Below are positions 56,988-64,000 of a stretch of DNA of 64,000 nucleotides, in pieces (within the stretch, counting starts at the first letter, position 1; each line of letters starts with the position of its first letter). Below the pieces are notes generated by a model. That model searched no databases and had not been told where the DNA came from. It saw only the letters and a program-made list of their open reading frames with translations. Origin of the DNA: Brevundimonas albigilva (GTDB lineage: Bacteria > Pseudomonadota > Alphaproteobacteria > Caulobacterales > Caulobacteraceae); contig NZ_CP097298.1 in assembly GCF_023503965.1 (NCBI RefSeq), positions 2,373,001-2,437,000 of the forward strand, given 5' to 3'. Both the position numbers and the translations under genes were made by a program.

Positions 56988-57279
56988 ACGTCGGACCGGT
57001 CCTGGAAAGGGCCGAACACGCGCAGGATCGTCACCGCGCGGGCCGCTTCGTCGACGCGATAGAAGATGCGGTGTCCCTCCACCGGCCGCTCGCGCACCCC
57101 GGCGCCGTCGCCGACGGGCCATCGCCGGGCGCCAGGCGCAGTTCCACCAGCGCCCGATTGATCCGTGCAAGCCGCAGTCGGGCGCGAAGGCCGCTGCCGG
57201 GCTGGTTCAGCCATCGCCTCACCGCGAGAAGGTCGGAACGGGCGCGCGCGGTGAAGGTGACGGACCAGTCGACGTTCAT
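56984..57279 (-). CDS. ParE/RelE-family toxin; frameshift near 57120
   Basis: A small toxin of about 98 residues. The N-terminal half WSVTFTARARSDLLAVRRWL is the ParE-like helical pair. The frame is lost around 57118-57124; adding one base gives WPVGDGAGVRERPVEGHRIFYRVDEAARAVTILRVFGP, the beta-sheet core of ParE/RelE proteins. The start overlaps the antitoxin stop as ATGA. If the break were real the toxin would be inactive, which would be a natural outcome for a toxin; but the other indels here suggest a read error. It overlaps the amidase stop by 4 nt. Confidence 0.85.
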
Positions 57280-57473
57280 CCGCGAAGGTCGGGTTCTTCC
57301 AAGTCTTCGCCGGCCGCCCAGCGATCCAGCCATTCCAGCGCCTCATCGCCGCTGATGACCCGTCCGGCGGCGATGTCCTCGTCCGCCTCGGCGATGCGGG
57401 CGCGTTCCCAGGCGAGGCGGCGCGCGCGCTGCTCGTCGCTTTCGGTCGTCGCTCTGGCGGCGGGTTCGGCCAT
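57276..57473 (-). CDS. antitoxin of the ParE-like pair
   Basis: A 65-residue acidic protein (ERARIAEADEDIAAGRVISGDEALEWLDRWAAGE). The GRVISGDEALEWLD pattern is that of ParD/CopG-like or 'addiction module' antitoxins accompanying RelE/ParE toxins. It precedes and overlaps the toxin, the usual order. The ATG at 57473 is preferred; an in-frame ATG at 57491 is possible. It lies upstream of, and divergent from, rnpB. Confidence 0.8.
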   Translation of the reverse strand: MAEPAARATTESDEQRARRLAWERARIAEADEDIAAGRVISGDEALEWLDRWAAGEDLEEPDLRG

Positions 57474-57551
57474 GACCGGATCATAGCCCATTCCCCCGCC
57501 CTACGCATCCATCGGTTGACCCGCGCGGAGCGAGCGCGCATCTAGCGCCTC

Positions 57552-57925
57552 GCCAGACGGCCGGGCGGTCGCGGCGGGCTTCGCGCCCGTCGAGGAAAGT
57601 CCGGGCTCCACGGTGAAAAGGCGGCGGATAACCTCCGCCCGGGGCGACCCGAGGGACAGCGCCACAGAAAGCAAACCGCCGGGCCTTCGGGTCCGGCAAG
57701 GGTGAAAGGGTGGGGTAAGAGCCCACCGCGTCCTCAGCAATGCGGACGGCATGGCAAGCCCCGCCTGGAGCAAGACCAAATAGGGACGTCGCGCGGTTTC
57801 GGCCGCAGGGTTCACCGCCCCAGACGTCCGGGTAGGTCGCGAGAACCGCTCAGCAATGGGCGGTCCAGAGGAATGATCGTCGCCGTTTTCGGACGGAACA
57901 GAACCCGGCTTACAGGCCGTCTGGC
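57552..57925 (+). ncRNA. rnpB: RNase P RNA (bacterial type A)
   Basis: The catalytic RNA for tRNA 5' maturation. Conserved core GAGGAAAGTCCGGGCTCC (at about 57591), ACAGAAAGCAAACCGCC, GGGTAAGAGCCCACCGCG and CAGAGGAATGATCG with the 3' ACAGAACCCGGCTTA are all present. The terminal helix pairs GCCAGACGGCC (57552-57562) with GGCCGTCTGGC (57915-57925). Ends are set by that helix and may extend a few bases. Confidence 0.97.
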
Positions 57926-57938
57926 ATTCTTTCCCGTT

Positions 57939-58029
57939 GGCCTGCCGCGCTTCGCGCTGCTTGAGGCTCTCCCCTTTGGCCTACCGCGCTTCGCGCTGCT
58001 TGAGGCTCTCCCTTTCGGCCTGCTTGAGG
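57939..58029. repeat. 39-bp tandem repeat, inverted relative of the 55690 repeat
   Basis: Three units begin with GGCC at 57939, 57978 and 58017, exactly 39 bp apart. The first two have CCGCGCTTCGCGCTGCTTGA; the third lacks 15 bp of it. The core TCGCGCTGCTTGAGG is the reverse complement of the repeat at 55690-55775. It starts 14 bp after the rnpB end. The 413-bp gap 57926-58338 otherwise holds the mraZ promoter. Confidence 0.85.
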
Positions 58030-58106
58030 CCGTTTGTCCCCATGATTTGAAGGTTGGGCCGTCATCTGCGGCCGGTCGGGCGTTAACCCGCTGTAGGGGC
58101 GGGCTG

Positions 58107-58133
58107 ATTCACAGTGGCTCACAGGCTGTGAAT
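58107..58133. promoter_or_regulatory. dyad upstream of mraZ (ATTCACAG / CTGTGAAT)
   Basis: ATTCACAG (58107-58114) and CTGTGAAT (58126-58133) are perfect 8-bp arms separated by 11 bp. GATTC at 58106-58110 is a GANTC site, the CcrM methylation target in Caulobacterales, overlapping the first arm. It lies about 90 bp before the MraZ boxes. A regulator of the division cluster is plausible but unknown. Confidence 0.4.
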
Positions 58134-58218
58134 ACTTGCATTGTTCCGTGTATGTTCTCAGTTGAGCCAGTGTTGCCGCCGCCACAGCCCGACGACATGG
58201 TTAAGTAAAGCCTTCAAT

Positions 58219-58253
58219 CCCATTGAGACCCATTTCATCCCATGATATCCCAT
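58219..58253 (-). promoter_or_regulatory. mraZ: four MraZ boxes
   Basis: CCCAT occurs at 58219, 58229, 58239 and 58249, each separated by 5 bp. Read on the minus strand this is TGGGA/TGGGT-N5 four times, matching the TGGGN-N5 direct repeats that MraZ octamers bind in E. coli. It lies 86 bp upstream of mraZ, so autoregulation of the division and cell-wall cluster is expected. Confidence 0.85.
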
Positions 58254-58338
58254 CCTCATGAGATGGGGCTGAGAGGCGTGCGCGGCGGGCGTGCGCCAAG
58301 GCATCTAGGGACGGGCCGAAGGGTCCGATGGGCAGGGC

Positions 58339-58815
58339 GTGTTTCTCTCGACCTACGAGAAGCAGCTGGACGGCAAGCGCCGTCTCCTGATCCCCAACGA
58401 TTTCCGCACGGCCGAGAACGGCGCCGCCGGCGGCGTCTTCATCTTTCCCTCGATCGAGGCCGACTGCCTGGAGGCGGGCGGCGACCGCCTGTTCGCCGTC
58501 TACGCCGAGATGATCGAAGCCCTGCCGTTCGGCTCCGAAGAGCGTTCGGCCCTGGAATGGCAGGTGATGGGCGAGCAGGTGCGCCTGGCCTATGATTCCG
58601 GCGGCCGCATCACCCTGCCCGAGGGCCTGTGCGCCGAGGCGGGGCTGGACGACACCGTCGTCATCGTCGGCCTGAACGACCGCTTCCAGATCTGGAGCCG
58701 CGACAAGTGGGCCGCCCGCCGCGCCGAGCAGCGCGCCCTGGCCAAGGCCGGCATGGCCCAGATCGGCGCCCTGAAGCTGGCGGCCCAGATGAAGCTGGCG
58801 GGAGGCGGATCGTGA
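58339..58815 (+). CDS. mraZ: transcriptional regulator MraZ
   Basis: The first gene of the division and cell-wall cluster. A 158-residue protein with two SpoVT/AbrB-like MraZ repeats: [23 protein letters not shown] (residues 1-23) and [27 protein letters not shown] (about residues 84-111). The start is the GTG at 58339, chosen because the family begins [10 protein letters not shown]. The stop overlaps the rsmH start as GTGA. It should bind the boxes at 58219-58253. Confidence 0.96.
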   Translation: MFLSTYEKQLDGKRRLLIPNDFRTAENGAAGGVFIFPSIEADCLEAGGDRLFAVYAEMIEALPFGSEERSALEWQVMGEQVRLAYDSGGRITLPEGLCAEAGLDDTVVIVGLNDRFQIWSRDKWAARRAEQRALAKAGMAQIGALKLAAQMKLAGGGS

Positions 58816-59780
58816 CCAGCGCCCCTCACGCCCCCGTCCTGCTGGCAGAGGTCCTGGAGGCCCTGGCCCCCGCGCCCGGCGACGTCATGATCGACGCCAC
58901 CTTCGGCGCCGGGGGCTACACCCGCGCCCTCCTGAAGACCGGCGCCCGCGTCATCGCCCTGGACCGCGACCCGACGGTGCAGCCGCACGCCGACGCCGTC
59001 GCCGCCGACTTCCCCGGCCGGTTCCAGTTGGTCCGCACCCCCTTCTCCGGCCTGGCCGAGGCGTTCGCCGGCAGCGACGCGGACCGGCTGGACGGCGCCG
59101 TCTTCGACATCGGCGTCTCCTCCATGCAGCTGGACCAGGCCGAGCGCGGCTTCTCCTTCATGCGCGACGGCCCGCTGGACATGCGGATGAGCGACGAGGG
59201 CGAAACGGCGGCCGACATCGTCAACACCTGGGATCACGGCCCCCTGGCCCATATCCTGAAACTGTACGGCGAGGAGCGTCAGTCCGGCCGCGTGGCGACC
59301 GCCATCCTGCGCCGCCGGGTCGAACAGCCCTTCACCCGCACCCTGGACCTGGCCGAAACGGTGGAAAAGGCCCTGGGCGGCCGTCGCGGCGCGCCCATCC
59401 ATCCGGCCACCCGCACCTTCCAGGCCCTGCGGATCGCGGTGAACGACGAACTGGGCGAGCTGGAGCGCGGGCTTGAGGCGGCCGAGGCGACCCTGGCGCC
59501 CGGCGGCCGGCTGGCGGTCGTCACCTTCCACTCGCTGGAGGACCGCATCGTCAAGGCCTTCCTGGCCCAGCGCAGCGGCAATGCGCCGGGCGGATCGCGC
59601 CACGCGCCGGTCGCGACGGACACGCGCAAGCCCACCTTCGCCCTTCAGTTCAAGGGTGCGCGCGAGGCGACCGAGCAGGAGCGCGCCGCCAATCCCCGCG
59701 CCCGTTCGGCCAAGCTGCGCGCGGCGGTCCGCACCCAGGCCCCGGCCTGGGCTCCGATGGCGGGGAGGGCGGCGGCATGA
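58812..59780 (+). CDS. rsmH: 16S rRNA m4C1402 methyltransferase
   Basis: A 322-residue methyltransferase. N-terminal [15 protein letters not shown], the SAM site [14 protein letters not shown] (about residues 28-41), [34 protein letters not shown] and [13 protein letters not shown] are all canonical. The start is the GTG at 58812 overlapping the mraZ stop. It overlaps ftsL by 4 nt. Confidence 0.97.
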   Translation: MTSAPHAPVLLAEVLEALAPAPGDVMIDATFGAGGYTRALLKTGARVIALDRDPTVQPHADAVAADFPGRFQLVRTPFSGLAEAFAGSDADRLDGAVFDIGVSSMQLDQAERGFSFMRDGPLDMRMSDEGETAADIVNTWDHGPLAHILKLYGEERQSGRVATAILRRRVEQPFTRTLDLAETVEKALGGRRGAPIHPATRTFQALRIAVNDELGELERGLEAAEATLAPGGRLAVVTFHSLEDRIVKAFLAQRSGNAPGGSRHAPVATDTRKPTFALQFKGAREATEQERAANPRARSAKLRAAVRTQAPAWAPMAGRAAA

Positions 59781-60220
59781 CCGCGACCAACCCCTTCGCC
59801 TATCGCAAGAGCCTGCTCCAGCGCCTGTTCGACTGGAAGGTGCGCGGCGTGCGCTGGATCGAGATCATCGGCGTGGCCCTGGTCGCCGTCATGGTCATGT
59901 CGGTCTATGTCGCCAAGGCCGCCGCCGCGCGCGAGAGCAGCCGCATCGCCGAGCTGGAACGCGACATCCGCGAAAACGCCCAGCGCGTGCGCCTGCTCAA
60001 GGCCGAGGCCGCCCGCCTGGAGCAGCCCGCCCGGCTGGAGGCCCTGTCGCGCCAGATGGGCCTGGGCCCGGTCGATGTCCGCAAACAGGCCGACGCCGAC
60101 GACCTGCCCGAGCTCAAGGTCGAGGCGGCCCCCGCGCCCGCTCCCGTTCCGCCCGCCGCCCCCGCGACGGCTCCGGCTCCGGGGCCCGCCGCCGCCCCTG
60201 TCGCGGAGGCCGCCCAGTGA
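59777..60220 (+). CDS. ftsL: cell division protein FtsL
   Basis: A 147-residue bitopic protein. After a 26-residue cytoplasmic part comes the span ([22 protein letters not shown]), then a periplasmic coiled coil ([19 protein letters not shown]) and [14 protein letters not shown], and finally a Pro/Ala-rich tail that is longer than in E. coli FtsL. It activates septal wall synthesis with FtsB/FtsQ. It overlaps both neighbours. Confidence 0.92.
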   Translation: MTATNPFAYRKSLLQRLFDWKVRGVRWIEIIGVALVAVMVMSVYVAKAAAARESSRIAELERDIRENAQRVRLLKAEAARLEQPARLEALSRQMGLGPVDVRKQADADDLPELKVEAAPAPAPVPPAAPATAPAPGPAAAPVAEAAQ

Positions 60221-61995
60221 GCGTCCAGGACCACGATCACCGCGCCTATCGCCCCCAGCCGAACGTCGACCTGCAGGGTCGGCTTTCGCCGTTCTGGCGC
60301 GCTCTGTCCGAACTGGTGCTGCGCCTGGAGCACGGCTTCGAGCGCGCCCGCGCCGACGCCCGGCCCGAGGACGACGCGCGGGTCCGCATCTTCCTGATCG
60401 CCGTGGTCTTCTCGGTGGTCTTCGCCGCCCTGGCCGTCGGCGCCAGCTACCGCGCCCTGTTCGCCGAGGCGGGCGGCCGCTGGGCGGGGGCCAATCCGAA
60501 CGCCCTGGTGCGCGGCGACCTGACCGACCGCAACGGCCAGCTGCTGGCCGCCAACATCATCCACTACGGCCTCTACATCGACCCGCGCGAGGTCTGGGAC
60601 CGCGACCTGGCCGCCCGCCAGATCCGCCGCGCCCTGCCGCGCGTCTCGGCCGCGCGCCTGAAGAAGGTGATGGACGGCGAGCGCCGCCTGATTGTGCTGA
60701 ACGGCCTGACCCCGGGCGAGAAGTCGGCCGTCCACGCCCTGGCCCTGGGCGGCGTCACCTTCGAGCCTGAGGACCGCCGCGCCTATCCGCTGGGCAGTTC
60801 GGCCGTCCACCTGATCGGCGACGCCGACACGGGCGGACAGGGCGTCTCGGGCGCCGAACTGGCCTTCAACGACGAGATCCGCGCCGCCGGCCAGCGCGGC
60901 GAGAGCTTCCCCCTGTCGATCGACCTGCGGGTCCAGGGGGTGCTGGAGAACGAACTGGCGGCCGCGGCGATCGAGAACCAGGCCAAGGGCGCGGTCGGCA
61001 TCGTCACCGACGTCCAGACCGGCGAGATCCTGGGCATGGCCAGCTGGCCGACCTTCACCCAACAGACCCGCGGCGCCGCGCCGGACGGGGCCACGCTGAA
61101 CCGCGCCGTCTCGGGCCACTACGAGATGGGCTCGGTGTTCAAGACCTTCACCGTCGCGGCGGGCCTGGACCAGGGCCTGGCGGACATGAACACTCTGTTC
61201 GACGCCTCCCAGGCGCTGCAGATCGGCAATCGCCGGATCAAGGATTTCCACGCCCAGAACCGCGTCATGACGCTGGAGGAGGTCTATCTCCACTCGTCCA
61301 ACATCGGCACCTCGCAGCTGGCGCTGCAGATGGGGCCGGAGCGGATGCGCGACTATTTCGAGCGGCTGGGCCTGCTCAGCGCCTCGTCCGTCGAACTGCG
61401 GGAATCGGCCCGCCCGGTCGTGCCGCGAAACTGGAGCGATTCCACCCTGGCCTCGCTGTCGTTCGGCTACGGCATCATGGTCACGCCGGCCCAGGTCATC
61501 CAGGCGATGGGCGCCCTGACCAACGGCGGCCGCATGGTGCCCCTGTCGCTGCGTCGCGGCGGCGCCCTGAACGCCCATCCGCGCCAGATCGTCACCGAGG
61601 ACACCTCGCGCACCATCCTGGACCTGATGCGCCGCAACGTGGTCAAGGGTTCGGGCGGCTTCGCCGATGCGCCGGGCCTGCGGGTCGGGGGCAAGACCGG
61701 TTCGGCCAACAAGCTGGTCAACGGCCGCTACGACCCGACCCACGCCGTGGGCTCCTTCGCCGCCGTCTTCCCGGTCGACGGACCGCTGACGGCCAAGCGC
61801 TACGCCATCCTGATCGTGATGGACGAGCCGGGCAAATATCCGCGCACCGGCGCCTATGTCGCCGCGCCCGCCGTGCGCAACATCGCCGACCGCATCGCCG
61901 GCTTCCTGGGCGTGGAGCGCCGCGCCGACCACTGGCGCACCGCCGACGGCCAGAAGATCGCCGCCTACCAGGACGTGGAAGGGGACGGGCGATGA
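60217..61995 (+). CDS. ftsI: septal peptidoglycan transpeptidase FtsI (PBP3)
   Basis: A 592-residue class B PBP. One N-terminal span (VRIFLIAVVFSVVFAALAVGASY), a pedestal domain with RGDLTDRNGQLLA, then the transpeptidase domain with SVFKT (the catalytic Ser in EMGSVFKTF), the SSN motif (HSSNIGTS) and KTGSANK. The start is the GTG at 60217, overlapping the ftsL stop. Crosslinks septal peptidoglycan and is a beta-lactam target. Confidence 0.97.
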   Translation: MSVQDHDHRAYRPQPNVDLQGRLSPFWRALSELVLRLEHGFERARADARPEDDARVRIFLIAVVFSVVFAALAVGASYRALFAEAGGRWAGANPNALVRGDLTDRNGQLLAANIIHYGLYIDPREVWDRDLAARQIRRALPRVSAARLKKVMDGERRLIVLNGLTPGEKSAVHALALGGVTFEPEDRRAYPLGSSAVHLIGDADTGGQGVSGAELAFNDEIRAAGQRGESFPLSIDLRVQGVLENELAAAAIENQAKGAVGIVTDVQTGEILGMASWPTFTQQTRGAAPDGATLNRAVSGHYEMGSVFKTFTVAAGLDQGLADMNTLFDASQALQIGNRRIKDFHAQNRVMTLEEVYLHSSNIGTSQLALQMGPERMRDYFERLGLLSASSVELRESARPVVPRNWSDSTLASLSFGYGIMVTPAQVIQAMGALTNGGRMVPLSLRRGGALNAHPRQIVTEDTSRTILDLMRRNVVKGSGGFADAPGLRVGGKTGSANKLVNGRYDPTHAVGSFAAVFPVDGPLTAKRYAILIVMDEPGKYPRTGAYVAAPAVRNIADRIAGFLGVERRADHWRTADGQKIAAYQDVEGDGR

Positions 61996-63461
61996 GCGAC
62001 GTCGCCGCGCCCATGCGGCTGTCGGCCCTGCTGCGGCGCGACGTCGCCGCCGATCCCGTCATCACCGCCGTCACCGCCGACAGCCGCCAGGTGCGGCCCG
62101 GCGCCCTGTTCGTCGCCCTGCCGGGCACGGCGGCGGACGGGCGGGCCTTCATCCCTCAGGCGCTGGCCCAGGGCGCCGCCGCCGTCCTGGCCCCGGCCGA
62201 CACCCCGGCCGAGGCCGCGCCGGTGCTGGTCACCTCGGGCGACGTGCGCCGGGCCTACGCCATCGCCGCGCGCGGCTTCTACGGGACCCAGCCGCGGACC
62301 TGCGTGGCCGTGACCGGCACCAACGGCAAGACCTCGGTCGCGACCTTCTGCCGCCAGATCTGGGCCGCCATCGGCCACAAGTCGGCCAGCATGGGCACCC
62401 TGGGCCTGGTCGGCCAGAAGGGCGACAAGACCTACGCCCTGACCGGCCCCGGCCTGACCAGCCCCGACGCCGCCGAGGCCGCCCGCCTGATGGCCGAACT
62501 GGCGCGCAAGGACGTCACCCACCTGGCGCTGGAGGCGTCCTCGCACGGCATCGACCAGCGCCGCGTGGACGGCGTGGCGCTGAAGGCGGCGGCCTTCACC
62601 AACCTGACCCAGGACCACCTCGACTATCACGGCGACATGGAGGCCTATCGCGCCGCCAAGCTGCGCCTGTTCGACACCCTGCTGCCGCGCGGGCGCACGG
62701 CGGTCCTGAACGCCGATTCCGACGCCTATTCGACCTTCGCCTCCGCCTCCATCATGGCCGGCCTGGGCGTGATGGGGGTGGGCGAGCGCGGCCGCGACCT
62801 GACCCTGATCGGCCGCGTCGCCACGCCGGAGGGCCAGCGCCTGACCCTGGACGCGCGCGGCGACGTCCATGAGGTGCTGCTGCCCCTGGCCGGCGCCTTT
62901 CAGGCGTCGAACGCCCTGGTGGCGGCGGGCCTGTGCATCGCGGCGGGCGACCGGCCCGAGGCCGTGATCGGCGCCCTGGAAAGCCTGACCGGCGCGCGCG
63001 GGCGGCTGGAGCGCGTCGGCGGCGGCGCGCGGGGCGGAGAGGTCTATGTCGACTACGCCCACACCCCCGACGGCCTGGAGACGGTGCTGACGGCCCTGCG
63101 CCCGCACGCGACCGGCCGGCTGATCGTGGTCTTCGGCGCCGGCGGCGACCGCGACCGGGGCAAGCGGCCCCAGATGGGCGCCATCGCCGGCCGCCTGGCC
63201 GACGTCGCCATCGTCACCGACGACAATCCCCGCTCGGAAGACGCCGCCGCCATCCGCGCCCAGGTCAAGGCCGGCTGCCCGCAGGCGATGGAGATCGGCG
63301 ACCGCCGCGCCGCCATCGCCGCCGCCGTCGAAATTATGCGCGACGGGGATGTGGTGGTGATCGCCGGAAAAGGGCATGAGCAGGGTCAGATCGTCGGCGG
63401 CGTGACCCACCCGTTCGACGACGTCACCGTCGCGTCCGAGGCCCTGTCGATCCATGCCTGA
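61992..63461 (+). CDS. murE: UDP-MurNAc-tripeptide synthetase (meso-DAP adding)
   Basis: A 489-residue Mur ligase adding the third stem residue. The ATP loop is VTGTNGKTSVATF (about residues 109-121), with LEASSHGIDQRRVDG, NLTQDHLDYHGDME (carbamylated Lys region nearby) and DDNPRSEDAAAIR, whose DNPR marks meso-diaminopimelate enzymes. It overlaps ftsI by 4 nt and murF by 8 nt. Confidence 0.97.
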   Translation: MSDVAAPMRLSALLRRDVAADPVITAVTADSRQVRPGALFVALPGTAADGRAFIPQALAQGAAAVLAPADTPAEAAPVLVTSGDVRRAYAIAARGFYGTQPRTCVAVTGTNGKTSVATFCRQIWAAIGHKSASMGTLGLVGQKGDKTYALTGPGLTSPDAAEAARLMAELARKDVTHLALEASSHGIDQRRVDGVALKAAAFTNLTQDHLDYHGDMEAYRAAKLRLFDTLLPRGRTAVLNADSDAYSTFASASIMAGLGVMGVGERGRDLTLIGRVATPEGQRLTLDARGDVHEVLLPLAGAFQASNALVAAGLCIAAGDRPEAVIGALESLTGARGRLERVGGGARGGEVYVDYAHTPDGLETVLTALRPHATGRLIVVFGAGGDRDRGKRPQMGAIAGRLADVAIVTDDNPRSEDAAAIRAQVKAGCPQAMEIGDRRAAIAAAVEIMRDGDVVVIAGKGHEQGQIVGGVTHPFDDVTVASEALSIHA

Positions 63462-64000
63462 TAACGCCGCCCGCCCGCTCTGGACGGCCGCCGAAGTCGC
63501 CGCCGCCACGGGAGGCGTGCTGGCCGGAGACGACGCCCCCATCGGCGGCCTGACCTACAACAGCCGCGAGATCGCCCCCGGCGACCTCTTCCTGGCCCTG
63601 CACGGCGCGCGCGACGGGCATGAGTTCGCCGCCGCCGCCTTCGCCGCGGGCGCCGCCGCCGCCCTGGTCGACCGCCCGGTCGACGGCGGACCCACGGTGA
63701 TGGTCCAGGACACGCTGCGGGGGCTGGAGCGGCTGGGCGTCGCCGCGCGCGACCGCGCCCCGCACGTCCGCCGCGGCGCCGTCACCGGCAGCGTCGGCAA
63801 GACCAGCGTGACCCAGGCGATCAAGGCCGGCCTGGACCTGGCCGGTCCCGCCCACGCCTCGATCAAGAGCTACAACAACCATATCGGCGTGCCCCTGACC
63901 CTGGCCCGGATGCCGGTCGAAACCGAACGCGCCGTGTTTGAGATCGGCATGAACGCGCCGGGCGAGATCGCCCCCCTGTCGCGCTTCGTGGCTCCTCACG
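63454..64000 (+). CDS. murF: UDP-MurNAc-tripeptide D-Ala-D-Ala ligase (3' end outside window)
   Basis: 182 codons are visible. LWTAAEVAAATGG opens the fold, followed by YNSREIAPGDLFLALHG, and the ATP loop GSVGKTSVTQAI (about residues 110-121), then SYNNHIGVPLTLARMP and FEIGMNAPGEI, all MurF-specific. The start ATG at 63454 lies within the end of murE. It adds D-Ala-D-Ala to complete the pentapeptide. Confidence 0.95.
   Translation, partial: MPDNAARPLWTAAEVAAATGGVLAGDDAPIGGLTYNSREIAPGDLFLALHGARDGHEFAAAAFAAGAAAALVDRPVDGGPTVMVQDTLRGLERLGVAARDRAPHVRRGAVTGSVGKTSVTQAIKAGLDLAGPAHASIKSYNNHIGVPLTLARMPVETERAVFEIGMNAPGEIAPLSRFVAPH

Noticed and set aside
57702..58208. Open frame over rnpB and the 39-bp repeats with a 13-residue repeat (GLPRFALLEALPF)
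   Set aside because: It starts inside the RNase P RNA, and the repeat is the translation of tandem DNA whose unit length happens to be a multiple of three.

Overview
The window is high-GC alphaproteobacterial chromosome, most likely from Caulobacterales and probably Brevundimonas or a close relative. The evidence is a PdeA-type GEDEF-EAL phosphodiesterase, the amidase - rnpB - mraZ - rsmH - ftsL - ftsI - murE - murF order, an aa3 oxidase operon with ctaB/ctaG/surf1, NudC, KdsB, and TonB-era style hemicellulase genes. The genus is inference from protein character and not from a search. No phage, transposon, CRISPR array or tRNA was seen.

Layout: (1) 1-8906 is a hemicellulose-use locus. A minus-strand trio (GH74 xyloglucanase, GH29 alpha-L-fucosidase, GFOR-like oxidoreductase) faces a plus-strand pair (GH3 beta-glucosidase, GH5 mannanase). 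A LacI-type operator and a leader hairpin lie between them. (2) 9012-19061 holds housekeeping genes: thrS, yidD, an Fe-S scaffold, a HAD phosphatase, a TPR protein, leucyl aminopeptidase, NlpC/P60, a membrane cytochrome c, kdsB and nudC. (3) 19114-35492 is mixed: SRP RNA, a lipocalin, an ABC-2 exporter, thrC, a double retropepsin protein, a membrane winged-helix regulator, a YpfJ metallopeptidase, a PfpI protein, a small membrane/XRE module with its own operator, ubiA, and a PadR-DUF1700-DUF2807 operon. (4) 35635-44598 is the cytochrome oxidase locus ctaC-ctaD-ctaB-(small ORF)-ctaG-...-ctaE-surf1-M16 peptidase. (5) 44662-57473 holds an FMN reductase, a cold-shock protein, a DUF1501/DUF1800 secreted pair, a SulP transporter, a RimJ-like acetyltransferase, pdeA, panD, sppA, an amidase and a ParE-like toxin-antitoxin pair. 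(6) 57552-64000 holds rnpB and the start of the division and cell-wall cluster, with four MraZ boxes ahead of mraZ and translationally overlapping genes through murF.

The dominant oddity is quality, not biology. At least 17 genes carry small indels, most at short G/C runs. Essential or near-essential genes are among them (thrC, ctaB, ctaC, ctaE, nudC, ubiA start, yidD). In each case restoring one or two bases recovers the family sequence and usually an ATGA overlap with the next gene. I therefore treat them as probable sequencing errors and annotate the whole gene across the break.

Other points of interest are a family of palindromic intergenic repeats (one supplies the surf1 ribosome-binding site), a repeat family in opposite orientations on both sides of rnpB's neighbourhood, a Walker B Asn in the ABC ATPase, and several legible operators.
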